Shown: positions 5,882 to 13,906, counted from the first letter of the stretch. The stretch: DNA of 14,726 bases from Gemmatimonadota bacterium (GCA_023249395.1 JAHFCS010000007.1:5063-19788); one strand, 5' to 3'. Notes: generated by a model from the sequence alone, not told the origin. A program made the numbers and translations.

Positions 5882-7354
5882 TTAGCGCTTCTTGACCTTG
5901 CTTTTGGCGGGCGCACTGCGCGGACGCGCGCCCCCAGCGGTGGCACCCGCCGACGCGGATGCAGCCGTCTCCCCGGAGTGCCCGCCACCGTTCATCCGGA
6001 TGAGCGATGCAATCTCGGCCGTTACCTCATCAGGCGATATGCCGACGATCTTCGCGGTTCGGACGACGTCACCGCTCGTCGAGGCAAACGTTCGCAGAAC
6101 GAGCTGCTTCTTCGTGTCGGCGAGCGAAGCCCCTTCAGGCACTGTCATCGGCGGAGTCCTTTCGCCCGCCAGGCGCACGTGCCGCGGCATGATATCCGCC
6201 GCCTGAATCTTGTCCGATCGCGTCATTATCACCGCTCGCTCGACAGCGTTCTTGAGCTCGCGGACATTACCCGGCCAGTTGTGCGAAAGAATCCATTCCC
6301 ACGCCCGGTCGTCGAAGCCGGTGATCTTTTTTCCGTTCTGCTGGGCGAAGCGCGTGAGAAACTCGTTCGCCAGCAGCTTGATATCGCCTGCCCGGTCGCG
6401 GAGCGGCGGCAGAAATACCTCGACCACCGCGAGACGGTAATAAAGGTCTTCGCGCAGCTCGTTCTCGGCGAGCGCCGTTTGGAGGTCCCGGTTTGTGGCG
6501 GCGACGATACGGATGTCGACCGTGATCTCCTTCTTGCCGCCAAGCCGGCGGATTATTCTCGTCTCGATCGCACGCAGAAGCTTGACCTGGATGTCTGGCG
6601 GCATCTCCGCGACTTCGTCGAGGAAGATCGTGCCGCCATCCGCCATCTCGAACGCGCCGGCCTTTTCGTTCGTCGAGCCCGTGAATGCACCCTTCTCGTG
6701 TCCGAACAGCTCGTTCTCGAGAATGTCCTTCGGGAGTGCCGCACAATTCAGTGGGAAGAACGGGCCCTTGGCCCGGTCGCTTTTCGTGTGCAGCGCGCGC
6801 GCGACGAGCTCCTTCCCGGTACCCGATTCGCCAAGGATGAGAACGTTCGCCGACGACGGCGCAACGGCGTCGATGATCTGATATACGCCGCGCATCTCTT
6901 CCGACTGGCCGGTCAGCTCGCCGTAGTGCGTGAACCCCTCGAGCTTCGATGAAAGCTCGCGGTTCCTCTGCTGCACGTTGTACTTGTCGAGCGCCTTGGG
7001 AATGAGCGCCTTGAGGCGATTGAGCTTGTCGGCGTTGAGCGGCTTCTCGATATAGTCGTATGCACCCTCGCGCATCGCCTGAACGGCGGAATCGACAGTT
7101 CCCTGGCCGGTGACGATGATGCATTCGGTTGGAATGCCGAGCCGCTGGAGCTCCTTTAGAAGCGCGAGCCCATCGAGCTTGGGCATCATGAGGTCGGCCA
7201 GTACCAGGCCGAAGCTGTCCACGCCGAGGTGGTCGAGCGCCTTCTTCCCATCCTGCGCAACTACGACCTCGTATCCCTCGTCGGAGAGCACGGCACTGAG
7301 CCCCTTGGTGATCGAAAGCTCGTCGTCGGCGATGAGGATTTTCGGCTGATTCAT
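5882..7354 (-). CDS. NtrC-family sigma-54-dependent response regulator
   Basis: 490 residues in three parts. The receiver domain has D10/D11, phosphoacceptor D54 (LVLADLMMP), T82 and K104. The AAA+ domain has Walker A GESGTGKE at 175-182, GAFTGS at 222-227 where most relatives have GAFTGA, Walker B GTIFLDEVAEM at 241-251, REDLYYRL at 301-308 and WPGNVREL at 360-367. A Fis-like helix-turn-helix lies about 410-452. The last ~35 residues are an Ala/Gly-rich then Lys-rich tail (APAKSKVKKR). When phosphorylated, such proteins hydrolyse ATP to open RNA polymerase-sigma-54 promoters. The ATG at 7354 overlaps by 4 bases (ATGA) the stop of the kinase-like gene, so that protein is the obvious partner. 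I found no convincing sigma-54 promoter here, so its targets are probably elsewhere. Confidence 0.96.
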   Translation of the reverse strand: MNQPKILIADDELSITKGLSAVLSDEGYEVVVAQDGKKALDHLGVDSFGLVLADLMMPKLDGLALLKELQRLGIPTECIIVTGQGTVDSAVQAMREGAYDYIEKPLNADKLNRLKALIPKALDKYNVQQRNRELSSKLEGFTHYGELTGQSEEMRGVYQIIDAVAPSSANVLILGESGTGKELVARALHTKSDRAKGPFFPLNCAALPKDILENELFGHEKGAFTGSTNEKAGAFEMADGGTIFLDEVAEMPPDIQVKLLRAIETRIIRRLGGKKEITVDIRIVAATNRDLQTALAENELREDLYYRLAVVEVFLPPLRDRAGDIKLLANEFLTRFAQQNGKKITGFDDRAWEWILSHNWPGNVRELKNAVERAVIMTRSDKIQAADIMPRHVRLAGERTPPMTVPEGASLADTKKQLVLRTFASTSGDVVRTAKIVGISPDEVTAEIASLIRMNGGGHSGETAASASAGATAGGARPRSAPAKSKVKKR

Positions 7355-7779
7355 TCTTGTTTTCTGAATTCCGCGCTGCTTGCCTGTGGGAAGCTTAATA
7401 TAACCGCACCACCGCGTGTTTCAGCGCCAAAGCCGACCGCCCTGCCCAATGCCTGCAAGCCGGGCAGCACCCTCTCAGCCGTGCCGTTATCGACCTCGAA
7501 ACGGAGTTCAGGCAATGCGGCCACGGTGCGCGCGCAGCGGAGCCTGCCATCGGTGTCGATTGCGCCTGTTATCAGCGACAGAAGCGCGCCCACCGCCTCG
7601 CTGATCCTTACCGAATCCTCCGCCTGCGCCATCGCCTGCTCGGCAAACGGGAGGATCTTGTCGTCGCCTCCCGCCCGCGCCAGCCGGCTTCGCACCACTT
7701 CCAGGTTTACGACCAACCCGTTCAGCGCGTTCCGTGTCTCATGCGCCGAGCGGCGAGCGAGATCGCGCAGACCGGGCAG
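7351..7779 (-). CDS. Histidine-kinase-like phosphotransfer protein, H-box present, ATPase domain degenerate
   Basis: About 142 residues if started at CTG 7779; the frame is open back to 7815. The only standard start, TTG 7716, would remove the phosphoacceptor region. The frame just upstream of it reads DLARRSAHETRNALNGLVVN, a clear H-box (H-E-x-R-N) with the His codon at 7743-7741. Two long helices follow (to LLSLITGAID), as in the dimerisation and phosphotransfer domain of kinases. After that only ~60 residues remain: a strand (LRFEVD), a helix (AERVLPGLQALGRAV) and a final pair of strands (AVILSFP). They resemble a shrunken ATPase domain without N, G1 or G2 boxes. It may act like Spo0B or ChpT, passing phosphate to the NtrC-type regulator encoded next. 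The aldolase stop lies 28 bases upstream of the CTG. Coding is likely; start and activity are uncertain. Confidence 0.7.
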   Translation of the reverse strand: MPGLRDLARRSAHETRNALNGLVVNLEVVRSRLARAGGDDKILPFAEQAMAQAEDSVRISEAVGALLSLITGAIDTDGRLRCARTVAALPELRFEVDNGTAERVLPGLQALGRAVGFGAETRGGAVILSFPQASSAEFRKQE

Positions 7780-7807
7780 CCAGTCGGCGCTTTCGGCGGA
7801 GCGCGAA

Positions 7808-9211
7808 TCAGTAACTCAGATCGGCGTCGTCGGGTGCCGCCGGCACGACCGCGAGGTCCTCGTGCGGCTGAGGACGGTGCTGCGTCACCGGCTCGACGAA
7901 TCGTGCTACGATGTCCTTCGTATCGCCAACCGCGAGCTGCGTGAAGAGAAATGCGAACTTCTCGTCATATGCCGCAGCGAGAGTGCGCTTGACGTCGGCC
8001 GGCAAATCCCAGAACCGCTTCTTGAAGGGACCGATCGCCTTCTTTCGCGTCTTGTAAAAAAACTGCTCGTCCGAGTCGGCCGGCTTGCGCTCGTCCTTCG
8101 CGTTCTCGCGGAGCCAGGCATAGATCTCATCTCTCAGCGACGACGGGAGATGGTCGTACAGCATCGACTGGAAATTCGTCGCAAGATGAATCTCCGCCGT
8201 CTCCGTCTCCGGGAAGTTGTGAAATGCCGTGTCGGGAAGAGTCGAGGCCCCGTGCTGGACCGCTCCGGAGAGACCGTAGTGTTCGCGAGCCTCCACCGAC
8301 AGCCGCCGAAGCGTCTCGAAATCGATTTTGACGTCGGCGATCGAGCCGTCGGGGAGAACGACACCGCCGTGGGTGGTTCCCGACTGCACACTGATCTTGG
8401 AGAGCCCTTCGGCATCGGGAGCGAGGCGCGCGAGCGTCCGATTGAAGCCGTCCATGTAGCTGTGCAGCTCTTCGACGGTGCTGTTCAGTGTCCCAACCTC
8501 GCCGATCTCGCCACCGAGGGAGATGTCGATCCCCTCCGGCTGCAGCTGCCGTACGTAGACGGCGATGTCGGCAGCCTGCTCGTAGTTCGTCCGCTGCTGC
8601 TCGTCGAGAGTCGGCTTGGAGAGATCGACGAGAGTGGACGTGTCGATGTCGATGTTGTAGAACCCAGCCGCGGCAGCCTCCCGCGCGAGCTGCTTGACGG
8701 CGTCAACCTCTCCTGCGGGATCCGCCGCGAACTTCTTGGCGCTGACCTGAAAGTGATCGCCCTGGATGAAAACCGGTCCGCGGAATCCCTCGCGCAACGC
8801 CGCGGCCATGATCATGGCAACGTATTCGGGCGGCCGCTGGTCGGTGTATGCGATCTCGGAGCGTGCAATCTCGAGGATGAAGGCGCCCGCGTTCAGCTTG
8901 ATCGCCGTGCGGAAGATCGAGCGCGCGGTATGGTAGGTCATCCCGCGAACGTTGATTGCCGGAACCGTGAACCCGCCTGTCTCACCGCGGCCGCGCGCGA
9001 GATAGAGGTCGTGAATCGACGAGGGAATCACGCCGACTTTCTGGCCGATCTCCCAGATGAGCCAGCGAGCGTTGTCACGGCTATCCTGGTCGCCAAAAAC
9101 GGCGGCGTAGACGAGCGCGTCCATCGCCGGCGACGCGATCGCGGACCGGTTTTCAATGACGACGTTGCCGTCGTCTACGGTCACCGCTCCATTCATCAGT
9201 CTTTCAATCAT
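7808..9211 (-). CDS. Class II fructose-bisphosphate aldolase (long form)
   Basis: 467 residues, longer than E. coli FbaA (about 359). The reaction is fructose 1,6-bisphosphate to dihydroxyacetone phosphate plus glyceraldehyde 3-phosphate. FTVPAINVRG at 81-90 is the family's N-terminal strand. GDHF at 151-154 supplies the catalytic Asp (D152) and first zinc His (H153); GTTHGG at 278-283 (H281) and VQHGAST at 318-324 (H320) match the two other zinc histidines. GGEIGEVG is at 233-240. The C-terminal ~120 residues (YKTRKKAIGPFKKRFWDL and beyond) are not in the short forms, and the last 25 look like a disordered tail. A tagatose-bisphosphate or related aldolase cannot be excluded. It follows pgi by 42 bases; the ATG at 9211 has only a weak ribosome site. 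MNGAVTV at codon 6 is an alternative start. Confidence 0.88.
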   Translation of the reverse strand: MIERLMNGAVTVDDGNVVIENRSAIASPAMDALVYAAVFGDQDSRDNARWLIWEIGQKVGVIPSSIHDLYLARGRGETGGFTVPAINVRGMTYHTARSIFRTAIKLNAGAFILEIARSEIAYTDQRPPEYVAMIMAAALREGFRGPVFIQGDHFQVSAKKFAADPAGEVDAVKQLAREAAAAGFYNIDIDTSTLVDLSKPTLDEQQRTNYEQAADIAVYVRQLQPEGIDISLGGEIGEVGTLNSTVEELHSYMDGFNRTLARLAPDAEGLSKISVQSGTTHGGVVLPDGSIADVKIDFETLRRLSVEAREHYGLSGAVQHGASTLPDTAFHNFPETETAEIHLATNFQSMLYDHLPSSLRDEIYAWLRENAKDERKPADSDEQFFYKTRKKAIGPFKKRFWDLPADVKRTLAAAYDEKFAFLFTQLAVGDTKDIVARFVEPVTQHRPQPHEDLAVVPAAPDDADLSY

Positions 9212-9253
9212 CGTGCCGGAAACTCGCCGCAGCGACAGGCGGTTGCAAGGGCT

Positions 9254-10381
9254 TCAGACACTCCAGCGGGGGTTTGGTTTGGGCAGGGACTCCCATTCTT
9301 TTTTCGCCTCATCGGCGCCGGGCCGTCCGAGTAGCGCGTAGGCGAACTGTTTCCCAAGCTCCACCCCCGGCTGATTGAACGCATCGACCCCGTAAAGCTG
9401 GCCGGCGTACGCCGTTGCAATCTCGAACAACATCATCAGCCCTCCGACGTGCCGGGCATCGACCTTCGCGATGTGAATCGTGAGGTTGGGCCGTCCCCGT
9501 CTGGCGAGCGCACCGGCCGTCGCCCTCTGCTCAACGGCGATCAGCTCTCCCAGTGTGTGCCCGCCCAGATAGCCGAGCTCCTTGACGTCGGCGAAGCTCC
9601 GGGGAATGGCGAGGTTCGTCGCGCGCTCATCAACGGCGACGAAAGTCACGCACTTGTTCTTCGGTCCCTCCATGAAGAGCTGGACCTGGCTGTGCTGGTC
9701 GGTTGCGCCGAGCGCCGCGAGCGGCGTCGATCCCGCCGATCCTCCGTCTGGAGTGTGCTTGCCAAGACTTTCCGCCCAGAGCTGCACGAACCACGCGGCG
9801 AAGTCGCGCAGTGGATCGGAGTACGGCATCAGGACGTCGATCGTCTTTCCGTGCCGCGTATCCGCAAGGAACTGGAGCAGCGCGTAAGTGCCGGCGGGAT
9901 TCCGTTCGATCTCCGCATTGCCACAGCGGTCCGCCATCTCGGATGCGCCCGCGAGCAGCTCGGAGATGTCGATGCCGATCAACGCGGCCGGCAAAGTGCC
10001 GACTGGTGTGAGAACGCTGAAGCGACCGCCGACGTTGGCCGGGATATCGAGCGCGGGAATGCGCAGTTTTTTCGCGATTGGACGCAGCGCCCCCTGCTTC
10101 GGGTCAGTCACGAAAACGAAATGCTCGGCGACAGGCAGGCCCGCTTTCTCGATGCGCTCGTTCACGATCATATACTGCGACATCGTCTCTGCCGTCCCGC
10201 CGGATTTCGACGTGACGACGAACAGCGTTCGCGCGAGGTCGATCCGATCGAGGAGCGCGGCAATCGTTTCCGGATCAACATTGTCGAGCACCTGCAGGCG
10301 AGGAAATCCACCACGCGTTTCGCTCGAGAGCATGTTCCAGCCACTCGGACGCAGCGCCGTTCGCAATGCAATCGGACCCAT
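9254..10381 (-). CDS. pgi: Glucose-6-phosphate isomerase, main body (5' part disrupted)
   Basis: 375 codons from an in-frame ATG at 10381, carrying most of phosphoglucose isomerase, which interconverts glucose 6-phosphate and fructose 6-phosphate. Visible: SKSGGTAET phosphate loop at 58-66, NVGGRFSVLT at 116-125, the catalytic Glu in LWAESLGK (E204), H230 in ATDQHSQVQ, and K344 in GVELGKQ. Family members of this type are about 440-450 residues. The first residues here, MGPIALRTAL, correspond to the sequence just after the GIGGS-A-L motif, so the GIGGS sugar-phosphate segment and everything before it are missing. The true start codon survives 65 bases upstream in another frame (separate entry). 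Either the gene is dead, a short protein is made from this ATG, or the assembly has lost bases. It lies between the PhnP-like gene and the aldolase. Confidence 0.85.
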   Translation of the reverse strand: MGPIALRTALRPSGWNMLSSETRGGFPRLQVLDNVDPETIAALLDRIDLARTLFVVTSKSGGTAETMSQYMIVNERIEKAGLPVAEHFVFVTDPKQGALRPIAKKLRIPALDIPANVGGRFSVLTPVGTLPAALIGIDISELLAGASEMADRCGNAEIERNPAGTYALLQFLADTRHGKTIDVLMPYSDPLRDFAAWFVQLWAESLGKHTPDGGSAGSTPLAALGATDQHSQVQLFMEGPKNKCVTFVAVDERATNLAIPRSFADVKELGYLGGHTLGELIAVEQRATAGALARRGRPNLTIHIAKVDARHVGGLMMLFEIATAYAGQLYGVDAFNQPGVELGKQFAYALLGRPGADEAKKEWESLPKPNPRWSV

Positions 10382-10446
10382 TCGGCCTCGGGAATTCCGC
10401 CGGCTGCTTCGCCGATCATGTTCGAGAAATCGATCCGGATCTTCAT
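10382..10446 (-). pseudogene. pgi: Detached 5' end of pgi, out of frame with the main body
   Basis: Starting at ATG 10446 the minus strand encodes MKIRIDFSNMIGEAAGGIPE followed by A-E, a normal-looking PGI N-terminus, placed 3 bases after the stop of the upstream gene as expected in this compact operon. The frame then runs into unrelated sequence (WVRLHCERRC...) because the main body continues 65 bases downstream in a different frame (65 is not a multiple of 3). Roughly 60-70 codons of a standard PGI are absent. The junction falls at TGGGTCC, where the Trp codon after PEAE and the L-G of the SALGP motif would share TGG, so a deletion at short microhomology is plausible. Read-through of this frame ends at 10168. 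Confidence 0.75.
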
Positions 10447-10449
10447 TGG

Positions 10450-11229
10450 TCAGTCAATGCGAACGGTGAGGCCATCGAAAGCGGGCATGATGCCACGCGG
10501 AAGCTCAGCTTCGAGGTCGGCGTGGAAGTTGTCGTGGGTCAGGTGAGTCAGATATGTACGTTCGGCACCGATCGCCTCGGCCGCACGCACCGCTTCGGGA
10601 ATGCTCAAGTGCGTTGGATGACCGGTGCGAAACAAGGCGTTGATGACGAGAACCCTTGCACCGATCAGGGCAGTCATCGCGTCCGGCGGGATTACCTTCG
10701 CGTCGGTGACGTACGCCAGCGGGCCCATGCGATAGGCGAAAACCGATACCGGTCCGTGCGGAAGGGCGACCGGTAGAACATCGGCGTCGGCGATCATCAC
10801 GCGCTCCCGATCCTCGAGGGGAATCGCGCGGCCTTCGGGCTTCGACGTGCCTGGCAGGGCTCGCACCTTGTCGTCGAAGATGTAGGCAAACCGGCTCGCG
10901 AGCCGTTTCAGCGAATCAGCAGGCCCGTACATGTCGAGTGGGCCATCGCGGCGGCTCGAGATGGACCGAATGTCGTCGAGGCCGTGCGTATGATCGGCGT
11001 GATCGTGCGTGAAAAGCACAGCGTCGACGCGGTCGATCCCAGCGGCGATCAGCTGCATCCGCAGCTCGGGCGGCGTGTCGATCAGGAGCCGCGCGCCCTC
11101 ATCGGTCTCAACTACCGCACCGACGCGCGTCCGCTTGTCGCGCGGATCGGGTGAGTGGCAAACTGCGCAGCCACACCCGATCTGCGGGACGCCGAAGCTC
11201 GTACCGGTGCCCAGGAAAGTGAGCTTCAC
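10450..11229 (-). CDS. PhnP-like metallo-beta-lactamase-fold hydrolase
   Basis: 259 residues from GTG 11229, giving the standard opening MKLTFLGTGTSFGVPQIGCG. A GTG at 11256 would add 9 residues; both starts are possible. Cysteines in GCGCAVC (about 18-24) form the extra metal site known from PhnP. The main metal motif is THDHADHTHGLDD at 74-86. Further ligands are plausibly the Asp of AYVTDAK, the His of GHPTHLS and the final THLTHDNFH. PhnP itself cleaves cyclic ribose phosphates, and relatives are phosphodiesterases or lipoate/octanoyl enzymes (LipB-linked), so the substrate is open. It is the only non-carbon-metabolism member of the block, 30 bases after pyruvate kinase and 3 bases before the pgi ATG. 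Cytoplasmic: no signal peptide. Confidence 0.9.
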   Translation of the reverse strand: MKLTFLGTGTSFGVPQIGCGCAVCHSPDPRDKRTRVGAVVETDEGARLLIDTPPELRMQLIAAGIDRVDAVLFTHDHADHTHGLDDIRSISSRRDGPLDMYGPADSLKRLASRFAYIFDDKVRALPGTSKPEGRAIPLEDRERVMIADADVLPVALPHGPVSVFAYRMGPLAYVTDAKVIPPDAMTALIGARVLVINALFRTGHPTHLSIPEAVRAAEAIGAERTYLTHLTHDNFHADLEAELPRGIMPAFDGLTVRID

Positions 11230-11259
11230 GCGCGCACTCTCACCCCGTGCGGCCACTCA

Positions 11260-12678
11260 TCAGATGGTCTCGACCTTGAGAAGATTCGTCGTGCCGGGTA
11301 CGTCGAACGGAACACCAGCCGTAACGAGAATGCGGTCGCCTGGCGCTGCAAGGTCGCGCTCCACGACCGCCTGCCTCGCCCGCTGCATCATCTCGTCGTA
11401 GGTGTCGCAGTGCGGAACGAGAACTGGAATCACTCCCCACACGAGCGCCAGCTGCCGGTACGTGCGCGGCTGATCGGTAAGGACGAGGATCGAAACGCCC
11501 GGACGATACGAGGCGACGATCCGCGCCGAGAAGCCGCCTTTGGTGAAGACTACAACCAACGGCGATGCCAGCATATCGACGGCGGCGGTCGTCGCCGCGG
11601 CGATGGCGACTTCGGTGGGAACGACGGTGAGCGCCGTGTTGTGTTCGACGCGTGCGCGAAGTTTTGGCGGCGGATGGCGCTCCACCTGTGCGATGATTCT
11701 CCTCATCGCCTCTACAGCCATGCGAGGATAGGCACCCGCTGCGGTTTCAGCCGACAGCATGACGGCGTCCGTACCGTCGAGAATCGCGTTGGCGACGTCA
11801 CTCGCTTCAGCCCGTGTAGGCCGCGGGTGCTCGACCATGGACTCGAGCATCTGGGTCGCCGTGATCACCGGCCGGCCCATGCGATTCGCAAGACTGATGA
11901 TGCGCTTCTGCGCCCCGGGCACCTCCTCGAAGGGAAGCTCGACGCCAAGATCTCCACGAGCGACCATCACCCCGTCGGAAGCCTGGAGAATGCTCTCGAT
12001 GTTGGAGAGCGCGATGTCCTTCTCGATCTTGGCAATTATCAGCGTGCCCTTGGGAATCATCGCGCGCAGCTCTTCGATGTCGCGCGCGCGGCGGACGAAG
12101 CTGAGCGCCAGATAATCCAGCTGCTGAGCGACGGCGAACTCGATGTCGGCTGCGTCCTTCTCGGTGATGGAAGGCGCCGACACCTGCACGCCGGGAAGGT
12201 TCAGGCCTTTGTGTGCGTTTATCTCGCCGGCGTGCAGGACGCGGGCGCGAACCTTCGGCGCCGACACTTCGATCACCATCAGCTCGATTAGGCCGTCGTC
12301 GATGAGAATCCGGTCGCCGGCGTGGACATCCGTTGCCAGCTGATCGTATGTGACCGGGATCTCCCCCTGCCCTTCCCGGCCCTCGGGAACGAGGACGATA
12401 TCCTCTCCCTGCGTCACCGTGCGCGGCTCGGCGATGTCACCGACACGAATGCGTGGACCCTGAAGATCGCCGATGATCGCGATCGGCAGCTCCATTGAAT
12501 CCGCAAGTCGCCTGACCATCGCGATGGCCTCGGTATGCTGCTCCGCAGTTCCATGCGAAAAGTTGAGGCGGGCCACGTTCATGCCCGCCTCCATCAGTCC
12601 CCGCACCGCCTCGTCAGTGGAGCTCGCCGGCCCCAGTGTGCAGACGATCTTCGTCCGCGGTATGTAGACGGAGGTCAC
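11260..12678 (-). CDS. pyk: Pyruvate kinase
   Basis: 472 residues, full length. It converts phosphoenolpyruvate and ADP to pyruvate and ATP. Motifs: TKIVCTLGPAS at 9-19, NVARLNFSHG at 34-43 (R37 binds phosphate), GDLQGPRIRVG at 70-80, IIAKIEK at 214-220 with catalytic K217 and metal-binding E219, GVMVARGDLGVELP at 236-249, ITATQMLESM at 272-281 and PTRAEASDVANAILDGTDAV at 287-306. The C-terminal allosteric-type domain is present (VVFTKGGFSARIVASYRPGV). The GTG start at 12678 overlaps the transaldolase stop (GTGA), so the two are translationally coupled. No ribosome site of its own is obvious. There is no sign of an added phosphohistidine domain. Confidence 0.97.
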   Translation of the reverse strand: MTSVYIPRTKIVCTLGPASSTDEAVRGLMEAGMNVARLNFSHGTAEQHTEAIAMVRRLADSMELPIAIIGDLQGPRIRVGDIAEPRTVTQGEDIVLVPEGREGQGEIPVTYDQLATDVHAGDRILIDDGLIELMVIEVSAPKVRARVLHAGEINAHKGLNLPGVQVSAPSITEKDAADIEFAVAQQLDYLALSFVRRARDIEELRAMIPKGTLIIAKIEKDIALSNIESILQASDGVMVARGDLGVELPFEEVPGAQKRIISLANRMGRPVITATQMLESMVEHPRPTRAEASDVANAILDGTDAVMLSAETAAGAYPRMAVEAMRRIIAQVERHPPPKLRARVEHNTALTVVPTEVAIAAATTAAVDMLASPLVVVFTKGGFSARIVASYRPGVSILVLTDQPRTYRQLALVWGVIPVLVPHCDTYDEMMQRARQAVVERDLAAPGDRILVTAGVPFDVPGTTNLLKVETI

Positions 12679-13811
12679 TTCGTCGAAGCCGCCAGCGCGC
12701 TCATCTTCTTCGCGATTCCCTCGGTCAGCGAATCGAACGACCTCTGGAAGCTCGCCAGACCTTCCCTGAGCAGGGTGTCAGTGACGTCCTTCATCGAGAT
12801 ACCTACGGCTTCAATCTCGCGGATGACGCCTTCGGCGGCGCCGAGCCGCTTGTCAACCGTGCGCTCGACGACGCCGTGGTCGCGGAAGGCTTCGATCAGC
12901 TTGGGCGGCATCGTGTCGATCGTATCGGGCCCAATCAACCCCTCGGCGTACATCACGTCTCGATACTCCGGATTCTTCACGCTGGTGCTCGCCCACAGCG
13001 GCTGCTGAACGCGACCGCCCTTTTCGACAAGCACTTTCCAGCGCGGCTCGGAGAATCTCCGTGTGAACAGCCGATAGGCCATCTTGGCGTTGGCGATCGC
13101 GGCGCGACCCTTGAGCAGGCGGAACCGTTCGGCGTCGCCACCTCTTGCCGTCTTGATCATCGCGTCGATGCGCCTGTCCACCTCGGTGTCTACCCGGCTG
13201 ACGAAGAAGCTTGCGACGGAAAAGATTCCGTCGATCGGCTCGCCGCGGGCCGCTCGATCCTCGAGCCCGGTCATGTATGCGTCGATGACGCTGGCGTGGG
13301 CGGCCAGGGAGAAGAGGAGCGTGATGTTGACGTTCACGCCGCGGGAGATGAGGTCGCGGACCGCCAGCGCTCCCTGTTCCGTCCCTGGGACCTTCACCAT
13401 CACATTGGGGCGATCGACTGTTTTCCACAGGCGCATCGCTTCCTCGACAGTCTTGCTAAACTCATTGGCGACGCCGGGCGAGACCTCGATCGAGACGTAT
13501 CCGTCGCCTCCGCGCGTGGCCTGGTAAACTCCACCAAAGAGATCACAGGCCTGCTGCACGTCAGTGGTCTCGACGAGCTCGAAAAGCTCGGCCGACGTCA
13601 GGCCGGGGTCGGTCGCGAGCAGCTGATCGTCGTAGGCAGGACCCTCAGCCAGCGCCTTCTCGAAGATCGTGGGATTGGAAGTCATCCCGGTGAGGGCATC
13701 CTCACGGATCCGTCGCTCGAGGTCGCCGTTGTGAAGCATCGTGCGATCGATGTTGTCGAGCCAGATCGACTGATCCTGTTCGTGCAGCAGCTGTAGGCGA
13801 TTCTTCGACAT
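12675..13811 (-). CDS. tal: Transaldolase
   Basis: 378 residues, the longer class of transaldolase found with actinobacterial and cyanobacterial enzymes. It moves a dihydroxyacetone unit between sedoheptulose 7-phosphate and glyceraldehyde 3-phosphate in the non-oxidative pentose phosphate pathway. Motifs: SIWLDNI at 15-21, LTGMTSNPTIFEKA at 40-53, VMVKVPGTEQG at 137-147 with Schiff-base Lys K140, NVNITLLFS at 160-168, SVASFFVSRVDTEVD, and PLWASTSVKNPEYRDVMYAE. The ATG at 13811 is preceded by AGGAGG at a 5-base spacing, the best ribosome site in the window, consistent with it being the first gene of the carbon-metabolism operon. The gene upstream is divergent, with 107 bases between the two starts. 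Confidence 0.97.
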   Translation of the reverse strand: MSKNRLQLLHEQDQSIWLDNIDRTMLHNGDLERRIREDALTGMTSNPTIFEKALAEGPAYDDQLLATDPGLTSAELFELVETTDVQQACDLFGGVYQATRGGDGYVSIEVSPGVANEFSKTVEEAMRLWKTVDRPNVMVKVPGTEQGALAVRDLISRGVNVNITLLFSLAAHASVIDAYMTGLEDRAARGEPIDGIFSVASFFVSRVDTEVDRRIDAMIKTARGGDAERFRLLKGRAAIANAKMAYRLFTRRFSEPRWKVLVEKGGRVQQPLWASTSVKNPEYRDVMYAEGLIGPDTIDTMPPKLIEAFRDHGVVERTVDKRLGAAEGVIREIEAVGISMKDVTDTLLREGLASFQRSFDSLTEGIAKKMSALAASTK

Positions 13812-13872
13812 CGTTTCCTCCTGATTCTCAATTTAGCGGTCGCCGGGCGGTTGTGCTGGCGGAGCAGCGCTG

Positions 13873-13886
13873 CGCATGCAAATGCG
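13873..13886. repeat. Inverted repeat in the divergent promoter region
   Basis: CGCAT-GCAA-ATGCG, perfect 5-base arms with a 4-base centre, located 62 bases before the transaldolase ATG and 33 bases before the plus-strand gene start. It is short enough to be chance, but it sits where an operator controlling both directions would be placed. No clear -35/-10 pair was seen beside it. Confidence 0.3.
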
Positions 13887-13906
13887 ATAGGTTCCGTCAT
13901 CCCCCC

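Noticed and set aside
7229..9334. A 701-codon open frame on the plus strand
   Set aside because: It lies antisense to the aldolase, kinase-like protein and regulator N-terminus. Its translation is Arg-rich without domains, a GC-rich shadow.
10168..10446. 92-codon minus-strand frame beginning MKIRIDFSNM
   Set aside because: Only its first ~22 codons are real (pgi start). The rest is the pgi body read in the wrong frame after the deletion point.
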